A DNA stretch of 64,000 nt from Rhabdochromatium marinum (lineage in GTDB: Bacteria; Pseudomonadota; Gammaproteobacteria; Chromatiales; Chromatiaceae), in assembly GCF_016583795.1 (NCBI RefSeq), contig NZ_NRRS01000016.1:1-64000 (forward strand). Direction: 5' to 3'. This document shows, in pieces, positions 26,795 to 35,909 of the stretch (positions are counted from its first letter, which is position 1; the number at the start of each line of letters is the position of its first letter). The notes under the pieces are model-generated. The model worked only from the letters and a program-made list of their open reading frames with translations, made no database searches and had not been told where the DNA came from. The position numbers and the translations under genes are program-made.

Positions 26795-28934
26795 GCGCTC
26801 CGGGCACATTCCTGAGCAGGCGCCAGGGCCGCTCCCTGGTCACCAGGATACGCCAGACTTTTTTAATTTGTATCACCAAGGGCTGGTCCGCGTTGCCGTG
26901 TGCGTCCCTGAAGTGGTCGTCGCCAATCCACACGCCAATGCGGCGGCCAGCCTACGACTGGCAGAGCAGGCTGCCGCACAAGGCGCCCTGGTGGCACTCT
27001 TCCCAGAACTGGGACTCTCAGCTTACACCAATGAGGATCTGTTCCAGCAACAGGCACTGCTTGATGCCAGTCTGACCGCGCTTGAGCAAATACGCACGGC
27101 GAGCCGTCAGCTCAACACCCTGCTCGTCGTCGGCGTGCCGCTGGCGGTCGATCATCGGCTGTTCAACTGCGCCGTTGCGGTGCACCAGGGGCGGCTGTTG
27201 GGCGCTGTGCCCAAGACCTATTTGCCCAATTACCGCGAGTTCTACGAAAAGCGCCAGTTCAGTCCTGCCGCCGCCGCACTGAGCCAAGAGATCCGGCTGC
27301 TCGGTGAGTCCGTTCCCTTTGGCAATGATCTGTTGTTCGAGGCGCTCAATCTGCCCGGCTGCGTGCTGCATTTGGAACTGTGCGAAGATCTCTGGACGCC
27401 AATTCCGCCCAGCACCTATGCCGCCCTGGCCGGCGCCACGTTGTTACTGAATCTCTCCGCCAGCAATATCACCATCGGCAAAGCCGCCGAGCGCCATGCG
27501 CTGTGCGCGGCCCAGTCCAGCCAATGTATGGCCGCCTATCTGTACTCCGCCGCCGGCCCAGGTGAATCGACCACCGATCTGGCCTGGGACGGTCATGCGG
27601 TCATCTATGAAAATGGCCAACTACTCGCTGAGTCCGCACGTTTCGCTCCCGACGAGCAACTGATTCTGAGTGATGTCGATCTGGAGCAACTCATCGCCGA
27701 GCGTCGGCGCCGCGGCAGCTTTGCCGATGCCGCCACCGCCGCAGGTGAGCGTCTGCGTGCACTGCGCCGCATCGGCTTTACCCCCGAGTGGCCAACGGGA
27801 GATCTCGGACTCATGCGCCGCGTCGAGCGCTTTCCCTTCGTGCCCGCTGACAGCCACACCCGCGACGAACGCTGTTTCGAAGCCTACAACATCCAGGTGC
27901 AGGCACTGGTCAAACGGCTGACGGCCACCGGCATTGAACGCATCGTCATCGGCGTCTCCGGCGGGCTGGACTCCACCCAGGCGCTGCTGGTCGCGGCCCG
28001 CGCCATGGATCGGCTCCAGCGACCGCGTACTAACGTCCTGGCCTACACGCTGCCCGGTTTCGCCACCAGCGCAGCCACGCGCGCCAACGCCTGGGCACTG
28101 ATGCAGGCACTGGGCGTCACCGCCCAGGAAATCGACATCCGTCCCTCCTGCACCCAGATGCTCAAGGATATTGGCCATCCCTTTGCCGCTGGTCAGCCGG
28201 TGCATGATGTCACGTTCGAGAACGTACAGGCTGGCGAGCGAACTTCACATCTGTTCCGGCTGGCCAATCATCAGCAAGCCCTGGTTCTCGGCACCGGGGA
28301 TCTGTCGGAAATCGCGCTGGGCTGGTCCACTTATGGTGTGGGCGATCAGATGTCGCATTACAACGTCAATGCGTCCGTCTCCAAGACACTGATCCAATAC
28401 CTGATCCGCTGGCTGATTGACAGCAGTCAGTTCGACGCGGCGACCAATCAAGTGCTGCAACGCATTCTGGATACCGAGATTTCCCCCGAACTGGTTCCGC
28501 CCGATGCCCAAGGCGGACTGCAACGCACCGAGGACATCATCGGCCCCTACGCCTTGCAGGATTTCAATCTCTACTACATCAGCCGCTATGGGCTTCGACC
28601 CAGCAAAGTAGCCTTTCTGGCCTGGCACGCCTGGCATGATCGCGCGCGCGAACCCTGGCCGGACGGTATCCCCGCCGATGCCCGACACGCCTACGACCTC
28701 GACACCATTCAGCATTGGCTGGAAGTGTTCCTGACACGCTTTTTCGGCAGCAGTCAGTTCAAACGCAGCTGCATGCCCAATGGCCCCAAAGTCGGCTCCG
28801 GTGGATCCCTCTCCCCACGCGGAGACTGGCGCGCACCAAGCGACGCCGTCGCTCATGCCTGGATCGACGAGCTACACCAAAATCTACCAGGCGTCTCTCC
28901 TGATGGTGCGTCAGCACCTCCAGTGGGAGTTTGA
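26784..28934 (+). CDS. nadE: Glutamine-dependent NAD+ synthetase
   Basis: NadE converts nicotinate adenine dinucleotide to NAD using ATP and ammonia from glutamine. The N-terminal nitrilase-type glutaminase domain shows Glu ([13 protein letters not shown]), Lys ([14 protein letters not shown]) and Cys ([10 protein letters not shown]). The C-terminal synthetase has the PP-loop [11 protein letters not shown]. The length of 716 is slightly long. The family usually starts close to [15 protein letters not shown], so about 25 N-terminal residues before that are extra, but no better start codon is seen. The start overlaps the histidine kinase gene. Confidence 0.92.
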   Translation: MRSKRSGHIPEQAPGPLPGHQDTPDFFNLYHQGLVRVAVCVPEVVVANPHANAAASLRLAEQAAAQGALVALFPELGLSAYTNEDLFQQQALLDASLTALEQIRTASRQLNTLLVVGVPLAVDHRLFNCAVAVHQGRLLGAVPKTYLPNYREFYEKRQFSPAAAALSQEIRLLGESVPFGNDLLFEALNLPGCVLHLELCEDLWTPIPPSTYAALAGATLLLNLSASNITIGKAAERHALCAAQSSQCMAAYLYSAAGPGESTTDLAWDGHAVIYENGQLLAESARFAPDEQLILSDVDLEQLIAERRRRGSFADAATAAGERLRALRRIGFTPEWPTGDLGLMRRVERFPFVPADSHTRDERCFEAYNIQVQALVKRLTATGIERIVIGVSGGLDSTQALLVAARAMDRLQRPRTNVLAYTLPGFATSAATRANAWALMQALGVTAQEIDIRPSCTQMLKDIGHPFAAGQPVHDVTFENVQAGERTSHLFRLANHQQALVLGTGDLSEIALGWSTYGVGDQMSHYNVNASVSKTLIQYLIRWLIDSSQFDAATNQVLQRILDTEISPELVPPDAQGGLQRTEDIIGPYALQDFNLYYISRYGLRPSKVAFLAWHAWHDRAREPWPDGIPADARHAYDLDTIQHWLEVFLTRFFGSSQFKRSCMPNGPKVGSGGSLSPRGDWRAPSDAVAHAWIDELHQNLPGVSPDGASAPPVGV

Positions 28935-28952
28935 TACCGCGACATCCGGCCG

Positions 28953-30863
28953 TCAGGACCGGTGGCCGGAGACGGCCGGGACCTCGGGCACCACAGGCAC
29001 CAGTTTCGGCCGCTTGCGGTCTGCGTTGGAAATCGGGAAGTCGGTGTCGATCAGCGCCGGGATGTCTTTGGCCGGCACCGGCCGGCTGTAGAAATACCCC
29101 TGCACTTCGTCGCAGCCCATCGCCGAGAGCTGGTCCATCTGGTCCTCGGTTTCAAAGCCCTCCGCGTTGATCCTGAGGCCCATGGTCCGACCCATGCTAA
29201 TGGCGGCGCGGATGATCGCCGCGTCCTTCATGTCACTGTTGATGCCGCGCACGAAGCTGCTATCGATCTTCAGCTTGTCGAAGGGGAATTTCTGCAGGTA
29301 GCGCAGCGACGAAAAGCCGGTGCCGAAATCGTCCAGCGACAGGCCGATGCCAAACGTCTTCAACAGCAGTACGATATCGAGCACCTTTTCGGTGTCGGAA
29401 ATCAGCACGCCCTCGGTGACTTCCAAGTCCAGGAGCCTGGGGGGCAGCGTCGTCTCCGATAGGATCCGCGAAACCTTGGCGGCGAGAGCCGGCTCGCGGA
29501 ACTGCACCGGTGAGATGTTCACCGAGACCTTGATGCCGCTCCATTGCGCGGCGTCCTGGCACGAGCGTGCCAGGATCCACTCGCCGAGCGGGCCGATCAG
29601 GCCGCTTTCCTCGGCGACCGAGATGAATTCCGCAGGACCGATGAACCCGCGTTCCGGATGGCGCCAGCGCACCAGCGCCTCGACACCGACGAGCTTGCCG
29701 CTCGTCAGGTCGATTTGGGGCTGGTAGTGCATGACGAACTGGACGTTCTCAAGCGCGATGTGCATGTCCCGCTCGATCATGCGCCGAAACTCTTCGTGCT
29801 CACGCATCGTTTGGTCGAACAGACGATAGGTGCCGCGGCCGCCGCTTTTGACTTTGCTAAGTGCGACACCGGCATTGACCATGAGCTCGTCGCCGGTGGC
29901 TCCATCCTGGGGAAAGACGGCGACACCGATGCTGGTGCCGATATGGAGTTTGTGGCCCCCCGCGACGATTGGGCGAGCGACGGATTCCAGCAACGCCTCC
30001 GCAACGCCAATCGCGTAAGTGCGGCTCTCGAGCGCCGGCAGCACGAGACAGAACTCGTCGCCGCTGATCCGCGCCAGGACGTCTTTGCGGCTGCGCCCCG
30101 CCATCATCCGCTCCGCTAGGGCGCGCAGGGCTGCGTCACCGATATGGTGGCCGTAGCCGTCGTTGATGTCCTTGAACTTGTCGAGATCGATCATCATCAC
30201 GCCAACGAGGCCGCCAGTCTGGCGAGCCGTGACGATGGCTTCGCTGAGGCGGCTCTCCAACAAGTGCCGCCTCGGCAGTCCGGTCAGGTCGTCATGGGTC
30301 GCCAGAAACGTGACCTGTCTGGCGGTTTCCGTGAGCGCGCGGATCGGCACGACCCTCAGGAAGTAGAACAGCCCAAGACCGCAGCCAAGCGAAACCAGGA
30401 ACACCAGAACCGTATTGTTGACGAGTTGCGAAACGGATCGCCTGAGAACGAGGGTACCCACTTTCCGGCCGGAATCGAAAATACTGTGACGGGCGACAAT
30501 GGTACTCAAGCCAAGTTCCTGGTCATCTTCTCCGTGCATGGCGACGATCGCACCGTCGGCGTCCAGCACCCAGGAAACGGCCATCCGATGTCCGTCATGA
30601 GCGGCGTGTTTTTGGTCCCAGACCCGCAGCATGTCATTGATGCGCGATGTCTCGAACGTCCACAGTTTCGGATTCTGGCTAACGATGGTGGACAGATTCT
30701 GCGACAGGAAGTAGGATTCGGCCCGCAACCCACTCGCCAGATTTGTATAACCAAAGAAGAAGAAGAATGCCGGCACGGCGAGCGTGAGCAGCGTAGCGGC
30801 AGTCACGGCGACGACCGTGGTCCCCTTGGCAATGCGTTGGTGAAAATGGGTGATGTTGGGCAT
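28953..30863 (-). CDS. Membrane GGDEF-EAL protein (cyclic-di-GMP turnover)
   Basis: The 636-residue protein begins with a membrane helix (residues 18-38) and has a periplasmic segment up to a second helix near residue 155. A GGDEF domain with SGDEF (a variant active in some enzymes) and an EAL domain with VGVEALVRW, DDFGTG and NAEGFETEDQ follow. It could make or break cyclic di-GMP. It follows the PstS-like binding-protein gene after 24 bases, so the periplasmic part may sense that protein. The style resembles alphaproteobacterial GGDEF-EAL proteins more than the copy at 55389, suggesting transfer (impression, not tested). Confidence 0.88.
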   Translation of the reverse strand: MPNITHFHQRIAKGTTVVAVTAATLLTLAVPAFFFFFGYTNLASGLRAESYFLSQNLSTIVSQNPKLWTFETSRINDMLRVWDQKHAAHDGHRMAVSWVLDADGAIVAMHGEDDQELGLSTIVARHSIFDSGRKVGTLVLRRSVSQLVNNTVLVFLVSLGCGLGLFYFLRVVPIRALTETARQVTFLATHDDLTGLPRRHLLESRLSEAIVTARQTGGLVGVMMIDLDKFKDINDGYGHHIGDAALRALAERMMAGRSRKDVLARISGDEFCLVLPALESRTYAIGVAEALLESVARPIVAGGHKLHIGTSIGVAVFPQDGATGDELMVNAGVALSKVKSGGRGTYRLFDQTMREHEEFRRMIERDMHIALENVQFVMHYQPQIDLTSGKLVGVEALVRWRHPERGFIGPAEFISVAEESGLIGPLGEWILARSCQDAAQWSGIKVSVNISPVQFREPALAAKVSRILSETTLPPRLLDLEVTEGVLISDTEKVLDIVLLLKTFGIGLSLDDFGTGFSSLRYLQKFPFDKLKIDSSFVRGINSDMKDAAIIRAAISMGRTMGLRINAEGFETEDQMDQLSAMGCDEVQGYFYSRPVPAKDIPALIDTDFPISNADRKRPKLVPVVPEVPAVSGHRS

Positions 30864-30887
30864 GGGGATGCACCGTATTCGGCGGCC

Positions 30888-31724
30888 TTAGTCGACGGGC
30901 TGATGTCCAGAGTTCCGCAGGATTTCCCGCCCCTGCGGCGAGCGCGCGAACGCAATAAAGGCCGTGGTCTCTTCCGGAGCGTCGATCTTGGTAACGAACC
31001 GGAAGGTCTTGACGTGCGGATAGGCACCGCGTTTCAGGTCGGCAATGGTCGGTGCCGGCTTGTCAACGCCGACGATGTGCAACCGGCGGCCTTCGGACAG
31101 GATCTGGGCCTGGGTCGAGACACCGACCGAGCCGGGCAGCTTCTCCAGATAATCGGCGTTTTGCTGATCGTTGGTGGCAATGAGGAGGCCGTTGCGTTGG
31201 TAGGCGGCGTCCACGGCGTCGTCCATGCCGGTGGCAAATTTGCGCAGGAAGCCGATGTCATTCTCGTTCTTCTGGCGCAGGATCAGGCGCACCGGCGTGC
31301 CGTTTGGCCAGGTCTCGGTCGCGCCGACGAAGATGTCGGCAAGCGCACCCCCGGAGATCTGTTTCAGGTCGGCGCCTTCGCCGGTCACCAGGACCACCGC
31401 AGTCCGCGCGTAGGGCTGGTCAATGGCGCCTGCGGCGCGTTCCTTGTCCTTCAGGTCGCGCGCGGAAACCGACAGGTCGATGGCCCCAGCCAGCACGGCC
31501 TTGATGCCACCGGTGCTACCGAGGCTGGGCAGGATCTCCACCTCGACGTGGGGATAGAATGCCGCGAAGGTCTTGGCAAGAAGCCGTATGCCACCGAGCG
31601 CGCCACCGGTGCCGCCGATGGTGAGCGTTGCCTCAGCGCCAAGAACCGTAGACATGGACACCATACCGGCAAACGCCGCAGCGGCGATGACAGTCAGGCG
31701 TCGAGACAGGCTTCGTTCCGGCAT
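30888..31724 (-). CDS. PstS-like periplasmic substrate-binding protein
   Basis: The 278-residue protein has a signal peptide (LTVIAAAAFAGMVSMSTVLG, cut near GAEA) and a phosphate-binding-protein-like fold: LTIGGTGGALGGIRLLAKTF, then GSTGGIKAVLAGAIDLSVSA and FVGATETWPNGTPVRLILR. No ABC permease genes accompany it. Instead a GGDEF-EAL gene follows after 24 bases, so it may serve as the sensing subunit of a cyclic-di-GMP pathway. The ATG at 31724 is chosen because it starts the signal peptide. An 86-bp element shared with pcp lies 36 bases upstream. The ligand is unproven. Confidence 0.82.
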   Translation of the reverse strand: MPERSLSRRLTVIAAAAFAGMVSMSTVLGAEATLTIGGTGGALGGIRLLAKTFAAFYPHVEVEILPSLGSTGGIKAVLAGAIDLSVSARDLKDKERAAGAIDQPYARTAVVLVTGEGADLKQISGGALADIFVGATETWPNGTPVRLILRQKNENDIGFLRKFATGMDDAVDAAYQRNGLLIATNDQQNADYLEKLPGSVGVSTQAQILSEGRRLHIVGVDKPAPTIADLKRGAYPHVKTFRFVTKIDAPEETTAFIAFARSPQGREILRNSGHQPVD

Positions 31725-31760
31725 CGTGGCCCCCTCCATAAAGGATAGGAAATCCAAGCC

Positions 31761-31846
31761 ACCCTGAGAATCCCGTATGGGTGTCAACGTGTAGATTATC
31801 GGTCGTTGGGAACGAGGTCAACGACGAATATGCACCTGATCCACCG
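31761..31846 (-). repeat. 86-bp element, copy A, upstream of the PstS-like gene
   Basis: This element matches copy B (33194-33279) at 75 of 86 bases with no gaps, counted by eye. It begins 36 bases upstream of the start codon of the PstS-like gene. It contains a 7-bp inverted repeat (GTCGTTG...CAACGAC, loop 10), which is imperfect in copy B. It could be a duplicated promoter or leader. Confidence 0.85.
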
Positions 31847-32335
31847 TTGGATCGGCTCAGCCTTGCCGAGCGCGCTCTGGGACGGCTAGACGGCATCACC
31901 ATACTGCTGACGCGCCAGGAACTCTTCCTCTATATTCGAGACCGAAGCGCAAGCCGGCCAGCCGATCGCCGACATCCGCGAGGTCTCAAACTACGTCGAT
32001 GCGATGATGTACGGGTTGGAAAGGCTGCAAGAACTTCCACTGTCCCTGCGATTAATCCGCGAGATGCATGCGCGACTGCTGCAAAGCGGACGGCGTGCTG
32101 CAGAAACCGCTCCTCTATCTCAGCCTGTTTCTCAAGACACATCGCACGGATTACTATCGACTCCTTCAGGAAGTCCGCGAGCACGGCCATTGGGAAGCCT
32201 GGCTCGACTTCTTCCTTGTCGGCGTGGCCGAGACTGCGAACCAGGCATTCGACGCCGCCACACGTATTGTTGATTTATTCAAGGAAGATCGCGAACGCAT
32301 CACGGCCGCAAGCGAGGCCGCGTCTTCAGCTATCG
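31841..32335 (+). pseudogene. Fic-family protein pseudogene lacking the catalytic core
   Basis: Three frames together give pieces of a Fic adenylyltransferase-like protein: LAERALGRLDGITILL, then ADIREVSNYVDAMMYGLERL and LRLIREMHARLL, then QKPLLYLSLFLKTHRTDYYR and HWEAWLDFFLVGVAETANQA. The usual order is kept, but the join after position 31925 removes the inhibitory SSxxEG-like segment. A larger deletion near 32090 removes the HPFxDGNGR active-site motif, and the frame changes at both. The gene is dead. It starts just beyond copy A of the 86-bp element. Confidence 0.75.
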
Positions 32336-32487
32336 CATATACCTCACCATTCTTAGCGAGGGCACCGATCCGCTGCCCACCACCACCTGAACAGAGGAAG
32401 CCAGGCCGATTGCATCCACCAACCGCACCGAGGCCGGACCAGAAAGCGGCGAGGCGTTCGATCTCCATCGCCTTCGGAGTCCCGCAC

Positions 32488-33162
32488 TCAGAGCAACAGG
32501 CGCGAGATGCTCGGCTCGTCGATATCTGCAGGATTGCGCCGAATTGCGGCCAGGGCGGCCTCGACCCCCGTCGCGGCGGTCTCGCCCGACATGCTCGGCA
32601 CACCGAGATTCTCGGGCCGGGCCGCCACCTCGGGCAGCTGCGGTAGATGGATCCAGCCCGCCCTGATCTTGGTGCCCTCGACCGGCAGGGACAGGTGATG
32701 CAACACGCCATACATCAGGTGGTTGCAGCAAAAGGTACCCGCGCTATCTGAAATATCTGCCGGCACCCCAGCCGCGCGCATTGCCTTAACCATCGCCCGG
32801 ATCGGTAACGTGCTGTAGTAGGCCGCCGGCCCATCCGGCACCGTCATCTCGCCCTGCATAGCCCGGCCCGCGTTGTCGAGTAGACCGTATCGGGTGCCAT
32901 CGTTGAGGTTCTGCGCGATCCGCTCCACAGTGACCATCGACCGCCCCGGGTACTCGCCAAGCATGACGACGACGTCCGGATGCAACTCGGCGATGGCCTC
33001 GCGCACCACATCAATGCAGACGAAGAAGCTGTTAGGGACGATGCGCGATTCCACGCGCGCCTCATCGATCAAACGGCCATGCAGTGCACGCGCGACGCGC
33101 TCGGCCGGATTGATCGGGGTGTCTCCATAGGGCTCGAAACCCGTCAGCAGAATCGTGCTCAT
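32488..33162 (-). CDS. pcp: Pyroglutamyl-peptidase I
   Basis: Pcp removes N-terminal pyroglutamate from peptides in the cytoplasm (cysteine peptidase family C15). The 224-residue protein starts MSTILLTGFEPYGDTPINPA. The triad is visible as Glu in GEYPGRSMVTVERIAQN, Cys in SAGTFCCNHLMY and His in AGWIHLP. The ATG at 33162 fits the usual length. Copy B of an 86-bp element lies 31 bases upstream. The gene is flanked by pseudogenes and an orphan antitoxin, so it is in an accessory patch. Confidence 0.9.
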   Translation of the reverse strand: MSTILLTGFEPYGDTPINPAERVARALHGRLIDEARVESRIVPNSFFVCIDVVREAIAELHPDVVVMLGEYPGRSMVTVERIAQNLNDGTRYGLLDNAGRAMQGEMTVPDGPAAYYSTLPIRAMVKAMRAAGVPADISDSAGTFCCNHLMYGVLHHLSLPVEGTKIRAGWIHLPQLPEVAARPENLGVPSMSGETAATGVEAALAAIRRNPADIDEPSISRLLL

Positions 33163-33193
33163 CGTGTCCGCCTCTCTCGGCCTGATCAACACC

Positions 33194-33279
33194 ACCCTGA
33201 GGATCTAGTATGGGTGTCAGCGCGTAGATTATCGGTCGTCGGGAACCAGGTCAACGGCGAACATGCGCCTGATCGACCG
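33194..33279 (-). repeat. 86-bp element, copy B, upstream of pcp
   Basis: Second copy of the element at 31761-31846, in the same orientation and at nearly the same distance (31 against 36 bases) from a start codon. The unrelated genes downstream share only this leader, which points to a duplicated regulatory or mobile segment. Confidence 0.85.
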
Positions 33280-33360
33280 CATGCAGAAAATCGATAGCGA
33301 CCTTGACCCGCACCTCTGGAAGTGCTTGACTCGGTACCGATTTGAGTATCAGGAACGCCC

Positions 33361-33630
33361 ATGAACAGCATTCCAGCCCAAGAGATCAAGCGCTACGGAA
33401 TCGCAGCCGTGGACGAGGTGCTTCACAACGGCCCGGTACATATCATCAAAAACAATCGCCGGAGCTATGTCGTGCTGACCGAAGCCGCCTATGCCAAACT
33501 GCAAGAGGCTCAGCAGGAAGCAGCGAGGGAACGTCTCCGTGCCTCGCTGGCTGATTTCGAGGCCGGTCGAACTCGCCGCTACTCGGATGCAGATTCACTG
33601 ATGCATGCGCTGGACGCAGACGAAGCATGA
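33361..33630 (+). CDS. Phd/YefM-family antitoxin
   Basis: The 89-residue protein starts MNSIPAQEIKRYGIAAVDEV and continues VHIIKNNRRSYVVLTEAAYA, the DNA-binding Phd/YefM fold in which the antitoxin folds as a dimer and represses its own operon. The C-terminal half (FEAGRTRRYSDADSLMHALD) would bind the toxin. Its stop overlaps an ATG as ATGA, the usual toxin junction, but the following frame is broken. An AGGA sequence precedes the start. Likely an orphan antitoxin. Confidence 0.8.
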   Translation: MNSIPAQEIKRYGIAAVDEVLHNGPVHIIKNNRRSYVVLTEAAYAKLQEAQQEAARERLRASLADFEAGRTRRYSDADSLMHALDADEA

Positions 33631-33851
33631 GCTTCGCGCTCGTTACGACCCAACCTCGTCGCGATGGATGTTAGCGATGGGCGCCGGATTCTCGCAGCGC
33701 TCGGGTGCGCCCACTCGTCCTCTTACTGCGGCAAGGAATTGATGAGCACACCAGTTTCGAGCATCACGTCGAAGGCGATCCGGCCATATCCACGTCGGCA
33801 ACCGCTACGAGCTGCGGTGGACCGTCCGTCAGTTCATCCGGCGACCGGCGC
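33627..33851 (+). other. Broken toxin position after the Phd-like antitoxin
   Basis: An ATG overlapping the antitoxin stop opens a frame MSFALVTTQPRRDG that stops after 15 codons. The remaining 180 bases up to the convergent fghA end contain no frame I can assign to a RelE or Doc toxin. I read this as a truncated toxin gene, based on the ATGA junction rather than on recognisable toxin sequence. Confidence 0.3.
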
Positions 33852-34688
33852 TTATTTCAGGCGCGCGGCGTGGTACTCGAAGTGGTCTTCGATGAAGCTG
33901 GCGATGAAATGGTAGCTGTGGTCGTAGCCTGGCTGCATGCGCAATGTCAGTGCTTGCCCCGCAGTTTCGCAGGCGGTTTGGAAATGGCTCGGCAGCAGCT
34001 GACCCTCGTGCAGGAATTCGTCGGCATCGCCTTGGTCAATGAGGATATCGTCGAGACGCGCACCGCCCCGAATCAGACAGGTGGCGTCGTAAGCTTCCCA
34101 GGCCGCGCGGTCGTCACCGAGATAGGCGCCGAAACAGCCTGCTCCCCAGGGGCAGTCAACGGGATTGGTGATCGGTGCGAATGCCGATACCGAGCGCCAG
34201 GCGTCGGGCTGTTTGAGCGCACAGATCAACGCTCCATGACCGCCCATAGAATGCCCGCTGATCGACCTGACTCCGGCCTGCAGCGGCAGCTCCGCTTCGA
34301 TCAGGGCGGGCAACTCCGCCGTGACGTAGTCGTACATCCGGTAATGCGGTTTCCAGGGGTCCTGCGTGGCATTGACATAAAAGCCGGCACCCTGGCCGAG
34401 ATCGTAACGTTCGGGCGCGTCGGCGACAGCGTCACCGCGCGGGCTGGTATCGGCAAACACAATGGCGATGCCGTGGCGCGCCGCAAAACGCTGGAAACCG
34501 CCCTTGGTGCGTGCATTGTCGTCGGTACAGGTCAGCCCCGACAACCAGTATAGCGCCGGCACCTTCGCATTCCTTGATTGCGGCGGCAAGTAGACGGAAA
34601 AAGTCATCTCGCATTGGCAACTGGAGGACATGTGTGTGTAGCGATTGAGGTAACCGCCACTCTCCTTGATACTTTCGATTTTCTTCAT
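33852..34688 (-). CDS. fghA: S-formylglutathione hydrolase
   Basis: This esterase releases formate and glutathione from S-formylglutathione, the last step of glutathione-dependent formaldehyde detoxification. The 278-residue protein has MTFSVYLPPQ, LSGLTCTDDNARTKGGFQR, the nucleophile motif GHSMGGHGAL, and C-terminal GYDHSYHFIASFIEDH carrying the catalytic His. The common CTDENF segment is CTDDNA here, a small departure. It lies 10 bases after the dehydrogenase that makes its substrate. Confidence 0.93.
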   Translation of the reverse strand: MKKIESIKESGGYLNRYTHMSSSCQCEMTFSVYLPPQSRNAKVPALYWLSGLTCTDDNARTKGGFQRFAARHGIAIVFADTSPRGDAVADAPERYDLGQGAGFYVNATQDPWKPHYRMYDYVTAELPALIEAELPLQAGVRSISGHSMGGHGALICALKQPDAWRSVSAFAPITNPVDCPWGAGCFGAYLGDDRAAWEAYDATCLIRGGARLDDILIDQGDADEFLHEGQLLPSHFQTACETAGQALTLRMQPGYDHSYHFIASFIEDHFEYHAARLK

Positions 34689-34698
34689 CGCCGATAGC

Positions 34699-35814
34699 CT
34701 AGAACCTGATCACAGACTTGATGCTTTTGCCCTCGTGCATGAGATCGAAGGCAGTATTGATTTCCTCCAGCGGCATGGTATGGGTGACCAGCTTTTCGAG
34801 CTCTATCTGTCCATTCATGTACTGATCGACCATCCCCGGCAACTCGGTGCGGCCCTTGACGCCGCCGAAAGCGGTGCCGATCCAGCGCCGGCCGACGACG
34901 AGATTGAACGGGCGCGTGCGAATTTCCTCGCCGGCACCGGCCACACCGATGATGCACGAGGTGCCCCAACCCATGTGCGTGCATTCTAGCGCGTCGCGCA
35001 TGACCTGAACGATACCCGTGCAATCGAAGGAGTAATCGACGCCACCATTGGTCATTTCCTGGATGTATTCCGGAATGGAACCGTCAATCTCGGCGGAATT
35101 GACGAAATCGGTGGCGCCGAACTGGCGCGCGATCTCTTCCTTGTCCGGGTTGATATCGATCGCCAGAATGCGCTCAGCTTTCGCCATCACCGCACCCTGG
35201 ATAACCGACAGGCCGACCGTACCGAGTCCGAAAACCGCCACCGAGGCACCGGCTTCGACTTTCGCGGTATTCAACACCGCGCCGATGCCCGTGGTTACCC
35301 CGCAGCCGAGCAGGCAAACCATGTCAAGCGGTGCCTCGGGATTGATTCTGGCGAGAGCGATTTCCGGGACCACCGTGTACTCGGAGAATGTGGAACAGCC
35401 CATGTAGTGGTAAATCTCCTTGCCGCCCACCTTAAAACGGCGCGTGCCGTCGGGCATGAATCCGGTCCAGACAGTGCCCGCGATCGACTGGCAAAGGTTA
35501 TTCTTGTTCGAGCTACAGTAGGGACAGGTCGGTTGCTGGCATTCGGGGATATAAAGCGGAATCACATGGTCGCCCGGCTTCAGGCTGGTAACCCCCGGCC
35601 CGCATTCGAGCACCTCGCAGCCACCCTCGTGTCCGAGAATAGCGGGAAAAACACCCTCAGGATCTTCGCCGGACAGCGTAAATGCATCGGTATGACAGAC
35701 ACCGCTGGCATGCACTTTCAACAGCACCTCGCCCTCGCGCGGACCTTCGACTTCGACGTCTTCAATGACAAGGGGTTTTTTCGGTTCCCAGGCGATCGCG
35801 GCTCTCGCTTTCAT
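34699..35814 (-). CDS. frmA: S-(hydroxymethyl)glutathione dehydrogenase (class III alcohol dehydrogenase)
   Basis: The enzyme oxidises S-hydroxymethylglutathione, formed from formaldehyde and glutathione, with NAD+. The 371-residue protein shows catalytic-zinc motifs ([17 protein letters not shown] and GHEGGCEV), the structural-zinc Cys cluster [17 protein letters not shown], and the NAD-binding [13 protein letters not shown]. It heads the two-gene formaldehyde operon with fghA. No frmR repressor gene is visible upstream; the next gene is the divergent CHAT protein. Confidence 0.95.
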   Translation of the reverse strand: MKARAAIAWEPKKPLVIEDVEVEGPREGEVLLKVHASGVCHTDAFTLSGEDPEGVFPAILGHEGGCEVLECGPGVTSLKPGDHVIPLYIPECQQPTCPYCSSNKNNLCQSIAGTVWTGFMPDGTRRFKVGGKEIYHYMGCSTFSEYTVVPEIALARINPEAPLDMVCLLGCGVTTGIGAVLNTAKVEAGASVAVFGLGTVGLSVIQGAVMAKAERILAIDINPDKEEIARQFGATDFVNSAEIDGSIPEYIQEMTNGGVDYSFDCTGIVQVMRDALECTHMGWGTSCIIGVAGAGEEIRTRPFNLVVGRRWIGTAFGGVKGRTELPGMVDQYMNGQIELEKLVTHTMPLEEINTAFDLMHEGKSIKSVIRF

Positions 35815-35834
35815 GGAAGCTTCCTCGGATTATT

Positions 35835-35864
35835 TTGGAATTATTCAAAACGGCAGACTAACTT
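35835..35864 (+). promoter_or_regulatory. Weak sigma70-like promoter candidate for the CHAT operon
   Basis: TTGGAA at 35835-35840 and TAACTT at 35859-35864 are separated by 18 bases, 45 bases before the ATG of the CHAT gene. Matches to consensus are only partial. The 95-base divergent gap must hold promoters in both directions. Confidence 0.25.
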
Positions 35865-35909
35865 AGAAAGGATAGATCAACCGAAAGAAACTGACACAGG
35901 AACCGCGCC

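Noticed and set aside
30144-31748. A 534-codon plus-strand frame opposite the GGDEF-EAL and PstS-like genes
   Set aside because: It is a GC-rich shadow that spans two real minus-strand genes and has no family features.
31761-33279. Integron attC sites as an explanation of the two 86-bp elements
   Set aside because: The elements lie before genes instead of after them, and I find no paired RYYYAAC/GTTRRRY core sites in the right arrangement.
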